64,000 nucleotides of DNA from Rubripirellula lacrimiformis (GCF_007741535.1 NZ_CP036525.1:5270001-5334000), one strand, 5' to 3'. Counted from the stretch's first letter, positions 18,835 to 28,863 are shown. Notes: generated from the sequence alone by a model not told the origin. A program made the numbers and translations.

Positions 18835-19851
18835 ATGATGCGACGAACTCTTGCCACCGGCGTGGCGATTCTCCTTTCGGCTTCAACGATCTCGGCCCAA
18901 CAGCCGCGACAAGCGCCCAGCTATGCGCGGCAGCCGCAGCAAGCGGCTAGCGAAGCCAATCAGCCCCCGGCCGCCCGCGTTGCTGCACAGCCTCGCCCCA
19001 GCGCCAATGCCGCCCAAACGGCAGCACAAGCAAATCAGGTTGCACCTGCACAGCCTTTCCCCGCATTGTCGGAACAGGAAAACGCCCAGCTGCAACGCGT
19101 CCTACTGGCGTGGCAACAACAGAGCCAAGGCACCAAGACGCTGGAGTGCAAATTCACTCGTTGGCACTTTGACGTGTTCGCTGCTCCCAATGGCCTGCAT
19201 GCCACCCGCGCCGATGGCGTGGTCAAGTACGCAGCCCCCGACCGGGGACTGTTTCGCGTCGACCAACTGGTTTTTTATGCCGGGAAAGATGGCGACAAAC
19301 CCTATTACAAACCACAAACCGGCCAGTACGGCGAACACTGGGTGTGCAACGGAACGCAGCTGATCGAATTCGATCGCAGCAAAGAAGAGTGCCGCATCCA
19401 AGACCTGCCTCCTGAAATGCAGGGCAAGAACATTATCAGCAGCCCGCTGCCGTTCGTGTTCAACCTGGATGCCGCTCAGATCCAAGATCGCTACTGGGTT
19501 CGGCAAGTGGACGCCGGAGTCCCCGGTATCGTCTTCATCGAAGCGTGGCCCAAACGCCAAGAAGACCGGGCTCAGTACAAGCTGGTCCAAATCGCGCTCG
19601 AGGAAACGACCTTCTTGCCGCAAGCGTTGAAGATGTACGCCCCCAACTACGATTTCAAAACGGCCCCCAAGTGGGATCAGTACGAATTCACCGACGTCAA
19701 ACGGAACAGCATCGGTGCTGGATTCCAAAACTTCCTGGGCAATTTCGTCCCCGAAAAGCCGCCCGCAAGCTGGAAGATCATGCGAGACAAGTTCGTTGCT
19801 CCCGCCGAACCACCGATGCAACAGGCTGCGAATCCTAGCTCGACTCGCTAA
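18835..19851 (+). CDS. Exported LolA-like TIGR03009-type planctomycete protein
   Basis: 338 aa. A signal peptide (RRTLATGVAILLSASTISAQQ) is followed by an Ala/Gln/Pro-rich low-complexity linker (residues 22-75). The folded domain begins near LSEQENAQLQRVLLAWQQQSQGTKTLECKFTRW, then a beta-rich region with YAAPDRGLFRVDQ, GEHWVCNGTQLIEFDRSKEE and EAWPKRQEDRAQYKLVQI. This matches my recollection of the planctomycete-specific TIGR03009 family, which has a LolA/LolB-like half-barrel. By analogy it may carry lipid or lipoprotein in the periplasm; no function is proven. It is followed by a large hairpin at 19877. Confidence 0.7.
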   Translation: MMRRTLATGVAILLSASTISAQQPRQAPSYARQPQQAASEANQPPAARVAAQPRPSANAAQTAAQANQVAPAQPFPALSEQENAQLQRVLLAWQQQSQGTKTLECKFTRWHFDVFAAPNGLHATRADGVVKYAAPDRGLFRVDQLVFYAGKDGDKPYYKPQTGQYGEHWVCNGTQLIEFDRSKEECRIQDLPPEMQGKNIISSPLPFVFNLDAAQIQDRYWVRQVDAGVPGIVFIEAWPKRQEDRAQYKLVQIALEETTFLPQALKMYAPNYDFKTAPKWDQYEFTDVKRNSIGAGFQNFLGNFVPEKPPASWKIMRDKFVAPAEPPMQQAANPSSTR

Positions 19852-20248
19852 CGCCAGCATCACCTGAATCGATCCGCCAAGGTCGGTGGCTTCGCATCTT
19901 TTCGAAAGGTGTGCGGCCACCGGCCTTGGTCTGCATGACGACCGATCGCAAGACTTACTCCGCGATCCTGAATCGCCGGGCATGGTGCCCACTGAGTCAC
20001 GGCTTCGCTGAATCAGCCGCTTGGCCGTCGCTTGCGAAAGGGGATTCCTGCAAAGTGCATCCTTGATCGATGGACCTAAACGCGAACGCCGAACTTGACG
20101 CCATCCGGCACTTTTCGGTAATCAAAACGCGGTCAGCGGCCCCGAACACGCAGCGAATCACGATTCGCTAGATTCCGATCGATTTCGGCCGTTCGATTCA
20201 GAGACCATCCAGACACCGCCCACCGACGCATGGGCCACGCGGTACACA
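19852..20248. other. Intergenic region before glycosyltransferase pair
   Basis: 397 bp with no supported gene. It contains the hairpin at 19877-19929 and several GATC/CGATC-rich short inverted sequences (for example around 20155-20200). The promoter for the glycosyltransferase genes should lie here. Confidence 0.45.
19877..19929 (+). terminator. Long hairpin downstream of TIGR03009-like gene
   Basis: CCAAGGTCGGTGGC (19877-19890) pairs with GCCACCGGCCTTGG (19916-19929) over 14 bp with a single G-T wobble. The loop is 25 bases and contains TTTTCGAAA. It starts 26 bases after the stop codon. It may act as a terminator or mRNA 3' stabiliser; no clear T-run follows. Confidence 0.5.
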
Positions 20249-21364
20249 ATGGGAAACGCTGGGATGAAATTGAAAACACTGGTTCGTTTCCCCTTCGATA
20301 TCCGCCGCGCACGGCAATTGCTTCGCGAAAAGCCGGCGGCAACGCATTCGTTCCCACAGCGCGGCGTCGCGTTGGTGCTGCGAACCGATCAAATGCTAAT
20401 CGATGGTGCTCGCCACCTAGCCACGATCGCCCATCACACCAATCAGATCGGGTCACCGTTGACACTGGTCTGCGATTCGATGCTGTTGGCCGGGATCGCG
20501 CACAAACCGCATGGTCGGTCGATGCTGATGATGCCCGGTGTCGACTATGCGGCCACCACCGACGGCTTGCCGGCTGACACATTGGTGCTGACCGATTCGC
20601 CTCAGCCGGTCGGTGGTCCGCGACAGACCATCCAGATGCAGATCGGGCGCGACATCGATCGCACCATCCCGGTGATGCCCTACCCGATGCACCCGGCGAC
20701 GTTGCGGTACATCGATGAACAGCGATTGGCCGAACTGCGCGATCATCAACGTTGGATCTCCGTCCTGTTCGCCGGCAATCAAAAGGAACGCTACGGCGAT
20801 TCGCAAATCCGACGCGGCTTTGGGATGCTAAACCGTTTGGAAATGCTGACCACGATCACGGATAATTTCGAACCAAGAATCGTCCAACAGATCGCCGCTG
20901 CGAAGTCGCCCGATGCGATCGTATTATCCGACAGCCGCGTCGATCCCGTGTCGGCATCGGACTGGTTGCCGGCAATCGCATCCGCTGATTTCTTCTTGTG
21001 CTGCCCCGGGTCGTCTCAACCGACTTGCCACCATTTGATCGAAGCGATGAGCGTCGGAACGATTCCGATCATCGAATACGGCGACCGCGTCACGCCGCCG
21101 CTGGTGGACGGCGAAACAGCGATCTGTTTTTCTGGCCGGACCGGCTTGATCGATGCAGTGCACCAGATCGACGAGATGCCCAAACACAAAATTCAGACAA
21201 TGCGGCGCAACGTTGCCGATTTCTACGACGCGCACCTCTGCGGTGCAACGTTCATGCAGGGCTTACGCGACGGCACGACCAACACCGACCGCAAACAGAT
21301 CTGCATGCCGTTTCATCACGAAAACCTTTCCCAACCCAACGTTGAAATGCGGCGTGCCGCTTAG
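20249..21364 (+). CDS. Exostosin-like glycosyltransferase
   Basis: 371 aa; ATG 20264 (MKLKTLVRF) is an alternative start. The C-terminal part carries ADFFLCCPGSSQPTCHHLIE followed by AMSVGTIPIIEYGDRVTPPL, the pattern in exostosin/GT47-like and related GT-B enzymes where the glutamate region binds the nucleotide sugar. The middle has VLFAGNQKERYGDSQIRRGF, like the exostosin strand and basic motif. No membrane segments are seen. It is followed 86 bp later by a GT2 gene on the same strand, suggesting joint assembly of a surface glycan. Acceptor and sugar are unknown. Confidence 0.65.
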   Translation: MGNAGMKLKTLVRFPFDIRRARQLLREKPAATHSFPQRGVALVLRTDQMLIDGARHLATIAHHTNQIGSPLTLVCDSMLLAGIAHKPHGRSMLMMPGVDYAATTDGLPADTLVLTDSPQPVGGPRQTIQMQIGRDIDRTIPVMPYPMHPATLRYIDEQRLAELRDHQRWISVLFAGNQKERYGDSQIRRGFGMLNRLEMLTTITDNFEPRIVQQIAAAKSPDAIVLSDSRVDPVSASDWLPAIASADFFLCCPGSSQPTCHHLIEAMSVGTIPIIEYGDRVTPPLVDGETAICFSGRTGLIDAVHQIDEMPKHKIQTMRRNVADFYDAHLCGATFMQGLRDGTTNTDRKQICMPFHHENLSQPNVEMRRAA

Positions 21365-21450
21365 CAGCGCAGTCAATACGGCCGACCTGCACTGCATGCT
21401 GCGACGATGCACAAGCGATCCCAAGAATTCAACTGACGAGCCCGTTACCG

Positions 21451-22272
21451 ATGAAGCCAGAATTGATCAGCGTCGTGTTGTCGACCTACAACCAACCGGC
21501 TTGGCTAGAGAAGGTCCTATGGGGCTATTCTGTCCAACAGCATCGAGAATTCGAGATTGTGATCGCCGACGACGGATCGGAAACCGAAACCGCCGAACTG
21601 GTCCACCAAATGCGTGACCAGACCGGTATGACGATCAAGCACGTCTGGCATGCGGACGACGGGTTCCAAAAGAGCACGATTCTGAATCGAGCTCTGCAGT
21701 CGGTTGCCGGCGATTACGTCCTGTTTTCGGACGGCGATTGCATCCCGCGTCGGGATTTCGTGGGGCAACACTTTACGGCCTGTCGCCCCGGACGATTCCT
21801 GTCCGGTGGATATTACAAGTTGCCGATGCCGTTGAGCCAACAAATTACACCGGACGATATTCGCAGCGGCGACGCTTTCTCGTTGAACTGGCTACGCCAA
21901 AACGGATTGCCGCCGTCGCACCGCTGGCTGCGATTGGTAGCAGGCAAGGGCAGCAGTGTGCTGAACCGTGTCACCACAACGCGTGCGACCTGGAACGGGA
22001 ACAACTCGTCGGGCTGGACCGCCGACGTGATCGCCGCGGGCGGGTATGACCAACGAATGCGATACGGTGGCCAGGATCGTGAACTGGGCGAACGGCTTGA
22101 AAACGCAGGCATCCGAGGGAAACACGTGCGGTTCCAAACCGTCGTTCTGCACTTGGACCACAGTCGGGGCTATGCCAACCAAGAGGACCTCGATCGCAAT
22201 CGCCAAATCCGACGGGAAACCGTCAGCAGCGGTCGCGTCCGCACGGAGTACGGATTGCCAGAAGCTGCCTAG
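21451..22272 (+). CDS. Family 2 glycosyltransferase
   Basis: 273 aa GT-A enzyme. The N-terminus ISVVLSTYNQPAWLEKVLWG is the GT2 nucleotide-binding start. IVIADDGSETETAEL supplies the DDGS motif (about residues 39-42) and YVLFSDGDCIPRRDFV supplies the DxD-type motif (about 93-97). A C-terminal galactosyltransferase-like segment, GGYDQRMRYGGQDRELGERL, carries the catalytic ED/QDRE-type acid. No membrane helices are present, so it is cytosolic. It probably works with the exostosin-like enzyme just upstream in capsule or LPS-like glycan synthesis. Confidence 0.88.
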   Translation: MKPELISVVLSTYNQPAWLEKVLWGYSVQQHREFEIVIADDGSETETAELVHQMRDQTGMTIKHVWHADDGFQKSTILNRALQSVAGDYVLFSDGDCIPRRDFVGQHFTACRPGRFLSGGYYKLPMPLSQQITPDDIRSGDAFSLNWLRQNGLPPSHRWLRLVAGKGSSVLNRVTTTRATWNGNNSSGWTADVIAAGGYDQRMRYGGQDRELGERLENAGIRGKHVRFQTVVLHLDHSRGYANQEDLDRNRQIRRETVSSGRVRTEYGLPEAA

Positions 22273-22406
22273 CGATGCACACCCAGGTCCTGGCCTTCTT
22301 ACCAGACGAATCTGCGGTTCCAACGATGCGGTCGGTTGATTGACCGGCTGATACGATTTCCAGCGATTCGGTACACTGCGCTGTTCAGTTTCTTTGGTGC
22401 CCATGC

Positions 22407-23450
22407 GTGACACATTGTCCGCCGGCCGACCAGGACACCGCTGCCGCCCACTCGGAGATCACGACCATCACCGCACCAACAACGACACTGATCACAGGCC
22501 GCAAGATCCCCAAAGTGGGACTGGGGCTTTGGAAGATCGAGAAAGAAGTTACCGCTGAAATCGTGCACGAAGCGATCCGATGTGGATATCGCCATTTCGA
22601 TAGTGCGTGTGACTACGGCAACGAGATCGAAACCGGCCTTGGACTGTCCGCCGCGATCAACGCCGGCGACGTCACCCGCGACGAACTGTGGATCACCAGC
22701 AAACTCTGGAACACGTACCATCGCCCAGAACACGTTCAAACGGCTCTGCTGAAAACGTTGTCGGATCTGCAATTGGATTACCTGGATCTATACCTGATCC
22801 ACTTCCCAATCGCGCAGGCATTCGTGCCGATCGAAACCCGCTATCCACCGGGCTGGATCATGAATCCAGACGCCGATGATCCCAAGATCGAAACCGAAGC
22901 GGTCCCGATCATCGACACTTGGCAAGCGATGGAAGAACTGGTGCGGGAGGGACTGATCAAAGATATCGGCGTTTGCAATTTCGGCGTATCGTTGCTTCGC
23001 GATCTGAAGAACCAAGCGACGATCCCGCCGGCGATGCTGCAGGTCGAAATGCACCCGTACCTGACTCAACAGAAACTGCTGCGATATTGCCTAGAAAGCG
23101 ACATCGCGGTGACGGCATTCTCGCCGCTGGGTGCCCAGTCGTATTTCCAATTGAACAGGGCCGAGACCCAGGAATCGTTGTTGACTCACCCGGCGATCGT
23201 TCAGATCGCCACCGACGTCAAGCGAACACCGGCCCAGGTCTGCCTGCGTTTCGGCGTCCAACGGGGCACCAACGTGGTGCCCAAGACGTCGAATCCGGAG
23301 CGTCTAAAAGAAAACCTGGCCCTGTTCGATTTCGAACTTTCTGCTGATCAGATGGCCACGATCGCCGGGCTGGACCAACATCGTCGGTTCAATGATCCAG
23401 GCGATTTTTGCGAATCGGCGTTCCACACGTTCTTTCCGATCTATGAGTGA
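22407..23450 (+). CDS. Aldo/keto reductase
   Basis: 347 aa NADPH-dependent carbonyl reductase with an (alpha/beta)8 barrel. Catalytic tetrad context: FDSACDYGNE (Asp and Tyr), ITSKLW (Lys) and DLYLIHFP (His). The C-terminal cofactor loop is TNVVPKTSNPERLKEN. It is most similar in pattern to the xylose reductase/aldose reductase group (GWIMNP, WQAMEELVREGLIKDIGVCNF). The start is a GTG at 22407; the first 30 residues are weakly conserved, so a later start is possible. It stands alone between the glycosyltransferases and carA. Confidence 0.9.
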   Translation: MTHCPPADQDTAAAHSEITTITAPTTTLITGRKIPKVGLGLWKIEKEVTAEIVHEAIRCGYRHFDSACDYGNEIETGLGLSAAINAGDVTRDELWITSKLWNTYHRPEHVQTALLKTLSDLQLDYLDLYLIHFPIAQAFVPIETRYPPGWIMNPDADDPKIETEAVPIIDTWQAMEELVREGLIKDIGVCNFGVSLLRDLKNQATIPPAMLQVEMHPYLTQQKLLRYCLESDIAVTAFSPLGAQSYFQLNRAETQESLLTHPAIVQIATDVKRTPAQVCLRFGVQRGTNVVPKTSNPERLKENLALFDFELSADQMATIAGLDQHRRFNDPGDFCESAFHTFFPIYE

Positions 23451-23654
23451 TCGGGATCCCAGGGCCTCCTTACTGGATGACGTGAAATTTCATACGATTA
23501 GGGTGTTTCGCGAATTCCGGTCAGACCACGCGGGTCGATTGGCAGTTCGCGAGACATCGCAGGGTGGTTTCCTGAGGTTTTCCGGCAGGCATCCCCCCCA
23601 CGCGATCCCGATCAACATAGAAATTCCTCGCAAAACACTTTCGGTGCCCTCATC

Positions 23655-24788
23655 ATGCCTGGCGTAAAACTTGCTCTCGAAGACGGTACTGTTTTTTCGG
23701 GTGAATCCTTCGGCGCGGTCGGTGAAGTGACCGGCGAAGTCGTCTTCAACACGTCGATGACGGGGTACCAGGAAATCCTGACGGACCCCAGCTATCGTGG
23801 CCAAATCGTCACGATGACGTATCCCGAAATTGGCAACTACGGCGTCAATTCGGCTGACATCGAAAACGCGGTCCCATCGCTATCCGGATTCATCGTTCGC
23901 GAGTCCAGCCGGATCTACAGTAACTATCGGGCCGAAGGCGACCTGGACAGCTACCTGAAACAGCACAACATCATCGGGATCTCGGGGCTGGATACTCGGG
24001 CGCTTGTCCGTCATATCCGCAACGCCGGTGCGATGCGAGGCATTTTGTCGACGATCGACATGGACGACGCCAGCCTGGTCGCAAAGGCCAAAGCAGCCCC
24101 CAGCCTGGTGGGCCGCGACATCGCCTGCGAAGTGATGGGCAAATCGATTGCGACCTGGGACGAAAAGCTTGACGATTGGACCACGACCGAGATTGGCGCG
24201 GCTGCCGGAACCGGCGGTGGCGCACACGTGGTCTGCATGGACTTTGGAATGAAGTGGAACATCCCACGGCATTTCGCGTCGCGCGGCTACAAGGTCACCG
24301 TGGTGCCGGGCAATACGTCCGCCGCGGACATCATGAAATTGAACCCTGATGGCGTGTTCCTATCCAACGGACCCGGCGACCCCGAACCGCTTGGGTACGC
24401 ATGCGACACCATTCGCGAACTGCTCGGGAAGACACCGATCTTCGGGATCTGCCTGGGGCATCAATTGTTGTCGCTGGCCTGTGGTGCCAAAACCTTCAAG
24501 CTGAAGTTCGGCCACCGCGGTGCCAACCAACCGGTGATGGATCTAACGACCAGCAAAGTTGAAATCACCACTCAGAACCATGGCTTCGCGGTCGATGCCG
24601 ATTCGTTGCCCGAGGAACTCGAGATCACTCACCGCAACCTGAACGACGACACCGTCGCAGGGGTCCGTCACAAAACTCACCCGGCCTTCGGCGTCCAATA
24701 CCACCCCGAAGCCGCCGCCGGCCCGCACGACAGCCATTATCTGTTCGAACGGTTCCAGGAATTGATGGCCGCCACAACGGCGTCCTAA
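23655..24788 (+). CDS. carA: Carbamoyl-phosphate synthase small subunit
   Basis: 377 aa glutaminase subunit that hydrolyses glutamine and channels ammonia to CarB for arginine and pyrimidine synthesis. The N-terminal CPSase_sm_chain domain (ALEDGTVFSGESFGA ... FNTSMTGYQEILTDPSY) is followed by a class I amidotransferase domain with nucleophile cysteine in FGICLGHQLLSLACG (about residue 265) and the His/Glu pair in GVQYHPEAAAGPHD (about 349-351). All catalytic residues are present. carB is not adjacent; instead the tandem palindromic repeat array begins 50 bp after the stop codon. Confidence 0.97.
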   Translation: MPGVKLALEDGTVFSGESFGAVGEVTGEVVFNTSMTGYQEILTDPSYRGQIVTMTYPEIGNYGVNSADIENAVPSLSGFIVRESSRIYSNYRAEGDLDSYLKQHNIIGISGLDTRALVRHIRNAGAMRGILSTIDMDDASLVAKAKAAPSLVGRDIACEVMGKSIATWDEKLDDWTTTEIGAAAGTGGGAHVVCMDFGMKWNIPRHFASRGYKVTVVPGNTSAADIMKLNPDGVFLSNGPGDPEPLGYACDTIRELLGKTPIFGICLGHQLLSLACGAKTFKLKFGHRGANQPVMDLTTSKVEITTQNHGFAVDADSLPEELEITHRNLNDDTVAGVRHKTHPAFGVQYHPEAAAGPHDSHYLFERFQELMAATTAS

Positions 24789-24838
24789 TTCTCCGAACGT
24801 TGATCACGGCACGCAGGCCGAAAATCCCCGCGAGCAAA

Positions 24839-25877
24839 GTAGGCCGGATCAAGGAGCGCAGCGACGCAGATCCGGCATCCCCCCACCCAAACGCCACCAA
24901 CCGTGCCGGATCGGCGCTTCGCTTGATTCGGCCTACGTCGCAGCCCCGGTGAGCCGCGATCGCGTAAGCGGCCGGGCATCCCGCAATTCCTCTCCCCAAA
25001 CGCCACCAAGCGAAACGACGCGGACGAGGGCCACGGTGGCCGAAACTCGTGGCAATTTGCGTTACAAGCAGAAAAGCAGGCCGGAGCAAGGAGCGCAGCG
25101 ACGCAGATCCGGCATCCCCCCCACCCAAGCGCCACTAACCGTGCCGGATCGGCGCTTCGCTTGATTCGGCCTACGTCGCAGACCCGGTGAGCCGTGATCG
25201 CGTAAGCGGCCGGGCATCCCGCAATTCCCCTCCCCAAGCGAAACGACGCAGACGAGGGCCACGGTGGCCGAAACTCGTGGCGAGTTGCGTTACAAGCAGC
25301 AAAGTAGGCCGGATCAAGGAGCGCAGCGACGCAGATCCGGCATCCCCCCACCCAAGCGCCACCAACCGTGCCGGATCGGCGCTTCGCTTGATTCGGCCTA
25401 CGTCGCAGACCCGGTGAGCCGCGATCGCGTAAGCGGCCGGGCATCCCGCAATTCCTCTCCCCAAACGCCACCAAGCGAAACGACGCGGACGAGGGCCACG
25501 GTGGCCGAAACTCGTGGCGAGTTGCGTTACAAGCAGAAAAGTAGGCCGGATCAAGGAGCGCAGCGACGCAGATCCGGCATCCCCCCCACCCAAACGCCAC
25601 CAACCGTGCTGGATCGGCGCTTCGCTTGATTCGGCCTACGTCGCAGACCCGGTGAGCCGTGATCGCGTAAGCGGCCGGGCATCCCGCAATTCCTCTCCCC
25701 AAACGCCACCAAGCGAAACGACGCGGACGAGGGCCACGGTGGCCGAAACTCGTGGCAAGTTGCGTTACAAGCAGAAAAGTAGGCCGGATCAAGGAGCGCA
25801 GCGACGCAGATCCGGCATCCCCCCCACCCAAACGCCACCAACCGTGCCGGATCGGCGCTTCGCTTGATTCGGCCTAC
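24839..25877. repeat. Tandem array of five palindromic repeat units
   Basis: Five copies of the 98-99 bp palindrome seen at 5664 lie at 24839-24936, 25076-25174, 25304-25401, 25541-25639 and 25779-25877. They are separated by a 139-bp spacer repeat (24937-25075, 25175-25303, 25402-25540, 25640-25778); the second spacer lacks 10 bp. Period is about 237 bp. Each palindrome starts GTAGGCCGGATCAAGGAGCG and ends CGCTTGATTCGGCCTAC. Spacers contain GGTGAGCCGYGATCGCGTAA. After the last copy the spacer breaks off into unrelated sequence near 25895. Long minus-strand reading frames across the array repeat with the same period and look spurious. Confidence 0.92.
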
Positions 25878-26030
25878 GTCGCAGACCCGATCAACCGTGA
25901 TCGCTGCTGCGGCCTGCTGCACTGATTCTACGAACGGACTGTGAAACGACGTTGACCCAGCCCCTGTCGGCTTGTTAATCGAGAGACTTGAGTCTTCATT
26001 CTCCGATTCGACAAAATTGACAAACTGCCG

Positions 26031-27350
26031 GTGAGTACAGGGAAGTCCCGCCGATTGCTATCTATCACGCGTGCCGCGTGCGTGGTGTCTGCGTGCCTGT
26101 GGGTGACTTCGATGGCTGGCTGCCGCGGCCGGGCTCAACGCGACCTGTACTATCAAAAAATCGCCTCCGAGTCGCGAATCCTCGAGGACCAGCTTTACGA
26201 TGCGGACTACGAAAACCGCATTCTGAGAGACCGGTTGGAGCAATACCAACGGGAAGTCGAATCGGCACGGATTCATGTCCCATCGACCATCCAACCGCAT
26301 TCGCACCCCAACGAACTGAAACGTTCGCAATCGATCCCCTCGGCGTCCGACTACGCTCCCTATCCAGACCCGACACCGGACAGCGATCAGGACGAATTTG
26401 GCCGCGGGCTGGAAACCGAAGACTACGACTTGCCAATGTTTGACGAGGGAGTCCCCGTCGACGCTGGCGATCCGATGCCACACGAAGACCTGGACGTCGA
26501 CCGGCTTGGAACCGATTCCCCACCCAACCGCGACCTCCCCAACAGCTCGCTCGATGCACCCCAGCCACTGACGGACCCGACCGACGCCCAGCCACCCACG
26601 GGTGCCGAATTGGTGCCGGTCCCGACGCCAGACGCTGCCGCGCCCAAAGCCCCATCTGACGATGCGGGCGGCCCGAACCGCGATCCCAACACGGACCCAT
26701 CGTCACCGTTTCGTGACGATGCCCCCAAGATTGAATTGCCAGCCAAGCCAGACCTAAATCGACTTCGCCTGCCTGCGCCTGGCGGACCGGTCCCGCCCGG
26801 CATCCAAGACACCAAGCCCAACCCTGTCATTCCAGGCGAAATCCTTCCGCCGCCTCGCGATGGTGTCGAAGAACTGCCACCCGGCCAAATCATTCTGCCC
26901 GATTCCATCAATTCCAAGCGTGGCGTCCCCGAGAGGCTGCAGGTTCACCCCAGCCTTTCCGTCGCCCATCATACCGATGGAAAACTGGATGGCGCGGTCA
27001 TCGTCATCAATGCAATTGACGGATCCGGACGCCCAGTCGATATGGGCCAATTCGATATCGATGCCGAACTGTCCATCGCAGTCCTCGATCCAACCCGACC
27101 AGCGGATGAAGCAAGAATCGGACGCTGGGACTTCAATCCACGCCAAGTGCAGACCCTGATGCGGAACGATCCGGTTTCAGGATTGCATGTTCCGATCCAG
27201 TGGCAGGACGAACGTCCCAACGGCGAAGACGTGATCATCCATGTCCGATTGCGTGGCGAAGCGGACGACATGAACTGCGAACACGTGTTGCGCTTGGCCG
27301 ACAAGCCGCCAATCAACGACTGGACGCCTCGCGCTTCGACACTTCGCTAG
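26031..27350 (+). CDS. Proline-rich probable lipoprotein with coiled coil
   Basis: 439 aa, GTG start at 26031. The N-terminus RAACVVSACLWVTSMAGCRG is a signal sequence with a lipobox-like SMAGC, so lipid anchoring at the cysteine is likely. A short coiled coil follows (YQKIASESRILEDQLYDADY then ENRILRDRLEQYQREVESA, residues 42-82). A long Asp/Pro-rich disordered region spans about 85-300. The last 140 residues form a folded domain (VHPSLSVAHHTDGKLDGAVI ... IHVRLRGEADDMNCEHVLRL) of beta-rich character. I do not recognise the family. It could be a periplasmic tether between envelope layers. Confidence 0.6.
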   Translation: MSTGKSRRLLSITRAACVVSACLWVTSMAGCRGRAQRDLYYQKIASESRILEDQLYDADYENRILRDRLEQYQREVESARIHVPSTIQPHSHPNELKRSQSIPSASDYAPYPDPTPDSDQDEFGRGLETEDYDLPMFDEGVPVDAGDPMPHEDLDVDRLGTDSPPNRDLPNSSLDAPQPLTDPTDAQPPTGAELVPVPTPDAAAPKAPSDDAGGPNRDPNTDPSSPFRDDAPKIELPAKPDLNRLRLPAPGGPVPPGIQDTKPNPVIPGEILPPPRDGVEELPPGQIILPDSINSKRGVPERLQVHPSLSVAHHTDGKLDGAVIVINAIDGSGRPVDMGQFDIDAELSIAVLDPTRPADEARIGRWDFNPRQVQTLMRNDPVSGLHVPIQWQDERPNGEDVIIHVRLRGEADDMNCEHVLRLADKPPINDWTPRASTLR

Positions 27351-27371
27351 CCCGATCGCTGACGTTGCCGT

Positions 27372-28847
27372 CTAAGAAGACGCTGGGACCTGTGCCGACA
27401 CATAGCCATTGGCCGCTGCACCACGCAGCGCCGGCGACTTTGCGTTCTCGGGAACCTTGATCACCATTTCACATTCTCGCACGGTCACGGCCACCCCGGC
27501 GATGTAAAACAGGAACATGTGAACCATAGGGATGATCAGCACGTCTTGGAACATTCCGTTGATCAGATAGGCAATCATCGTCCCCAACAACATCACGCCG
27601 GTGCATCGCACCTCGGGCTTCCGATTGGCCTCGCGCACCAGTCGCCACCCGACTCCCATCAGACTGACCAACCAGCCGACGAACAGCGACGCACCGACCA
27701 GTCCGGTGTCAACCAACACGGACAACACGACGTTGTGCTGGTTGTAGGGACGAGCGATTTCCAGCGGCAGGTCATACCCACGTTGGCTGTGGTAGGGATC
27801 GTTGTGAGCAAAGTAGTGACCGAACCCATGCCCGGCGATCGGACGATCTTTGAACATCTCCCACGCGACGATCGCCAACAGTGGCCTCAACGCCATCGAC
27901 TTCTGGGCATCGGCTGCGGTCAGGTTCTTGTCTCGCTTCATCTGAACCAGTTGATCCTTCAGCCCCATCACGAACGCGCCACCGAACAGCACCACCATCG
28001 CGAGGCCAAGCACACGGACCCAACGCGGCGAATACAACATCGCCACCAATCCGATGGCTGCGATCCCGCCCATCCAAGCACTACGCGTCAGCGTGGCGTA
28101 CAGACCGACCATCAGAACCGTTACGATCACCGCATACACTAACTTTCCACGTCGGCCGGCATAGACAAATCCCAAAGCGGCAGCCACCAGCGCGATACTG
28201 ATCAAAATCCCGTTTCCAGACGGGTTCATCAATGGTCCCCGGCCGCGCCCAAAGAACTCCCACACTTCGCCGTCGACGATGTATCGCGGGAACACCAACC
28301 CATGCACACCATAGACTTCGAACACCGCGGTCACGGCCAGGTACAAACCTAGCCCGACCATACCGATCATCATGATCTGGATGTCTTGCTGCTGAACGGT
28401 GACTAAGCGGGCAATCAGGTACATGCCTGCTGGCATTGCGATATAGAACAACCACCGGGCAACCGGCGAACTGCCGTCCGGAACCGCTCCTCCCATCGCA
28501 GCGCGGATAAAGAACCATCCGACCACCCCGACCACCATCCAGTCCAAACGGTTCAGTTTCGGCAGTCGGACATTGCCCATCCGCCAACCGATGGCGGCCA
28601 ACGCAAACATTGCCCCCCACAACACACGATCCAAACTGATCTGAATGGGCCCATCGACGGCAAAGAACGCGGGCCCCAAAACGGTTCCGACGCCTAGCAC
28701 CGCCATGGCGACCAACATCAGCCGTCCGTGCTGAATCATCGGCACCAACCAGACCAGTGCGGCCAGAGCGAACAGGGCAATCAATACTTGCATTTTAGTG
28801 AACGGGGTTAGGAAGCCGACGGATGGGCGGATTCGATTGCGGGTCAT
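27372..28847 (-). CDS. O-antigen ligase/polymerase-like membrane protein
   Basis: 491 aa with about 11-12 predicted membrane helices (for example LIALFALAALVWLVPMI, ISIALVAAALGFVYAG and VIVTVLMVGLYATL). The large periplasmic loop carries RPLLAIVAWEMFKDRPIAGHGFGHY, the Wzy_C (O-antigen ligase) hallmark, together with a nearby YNQHNVVLSVLVDTGL segment with the conserved His. Such proteins join or polymerise surface polysaccharide on lipid carriers. The start could also be at 28793 (MQVLIALF). It ends facing the lipoprotein gene at 27350 and follows the acyltransferase gene on the same strand with a 16-bp gap. Confidence 0.82.
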   Translation of the reverse strand: MTRNRIRPSVGFLTPFTKMQVLIALFALAALVWLVPMIQHGRLMLVAMAVLGVGTVLGPAFFAVDGPIQISLDRVLWGAMFALAAIGWRMGNVRLPKLNRLDWMVVGVVGWFFIRAAMGGAVPDGSSPVARWLFYIAMPAGMYLIARLVTVQQQDIQIMMIGMVGLGLYLAVTAVFEVYGVHGLVFPRYIVDGEVWEFFGRGRGPLMNPSGNGILISIALVAAALGFVYAGRRGKLVYAVIVTVLMVGLYATLTRSAWMGGIAAIGLVAMLYSPRWVRVLGLAMVVLFGGAFVMGLKDQLVQMKRDKNLTAADAQKSMALRPLLAIVAWEMFKDRPIAGHGFGHYFAHNDPYHSQRGYDLPLEIARPYNQHNVVLSVLVDTGLVGASLFVGWLVSLMGVGWRLVREANRKPEVRCTGVMLLGTMIAYLINGMFQDVLIIPMVHMFLFYIAGVAVTVRECEMVIKVPENAKSPALRGAAANGYVSAQVPASS

Positions 28848-28863
28848 TTAGATTCGGCACGGG

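Noticed and set aside
24785-25831. 348-codon minus-strand ORF and several overlapping frames through the repeat array
   Set aside because: They repeat with the 237-bp period of the DNA, contain no domain and change frame between units because one spacer is 10 bp shorter. They are by-products of the GC-rich repeats.
24839-25877. CRISPR array
   Set aside because: Units are about 237 bp, and the spacers are themselves near-identical repeats, unlike CRISPR. No cas genes are near.
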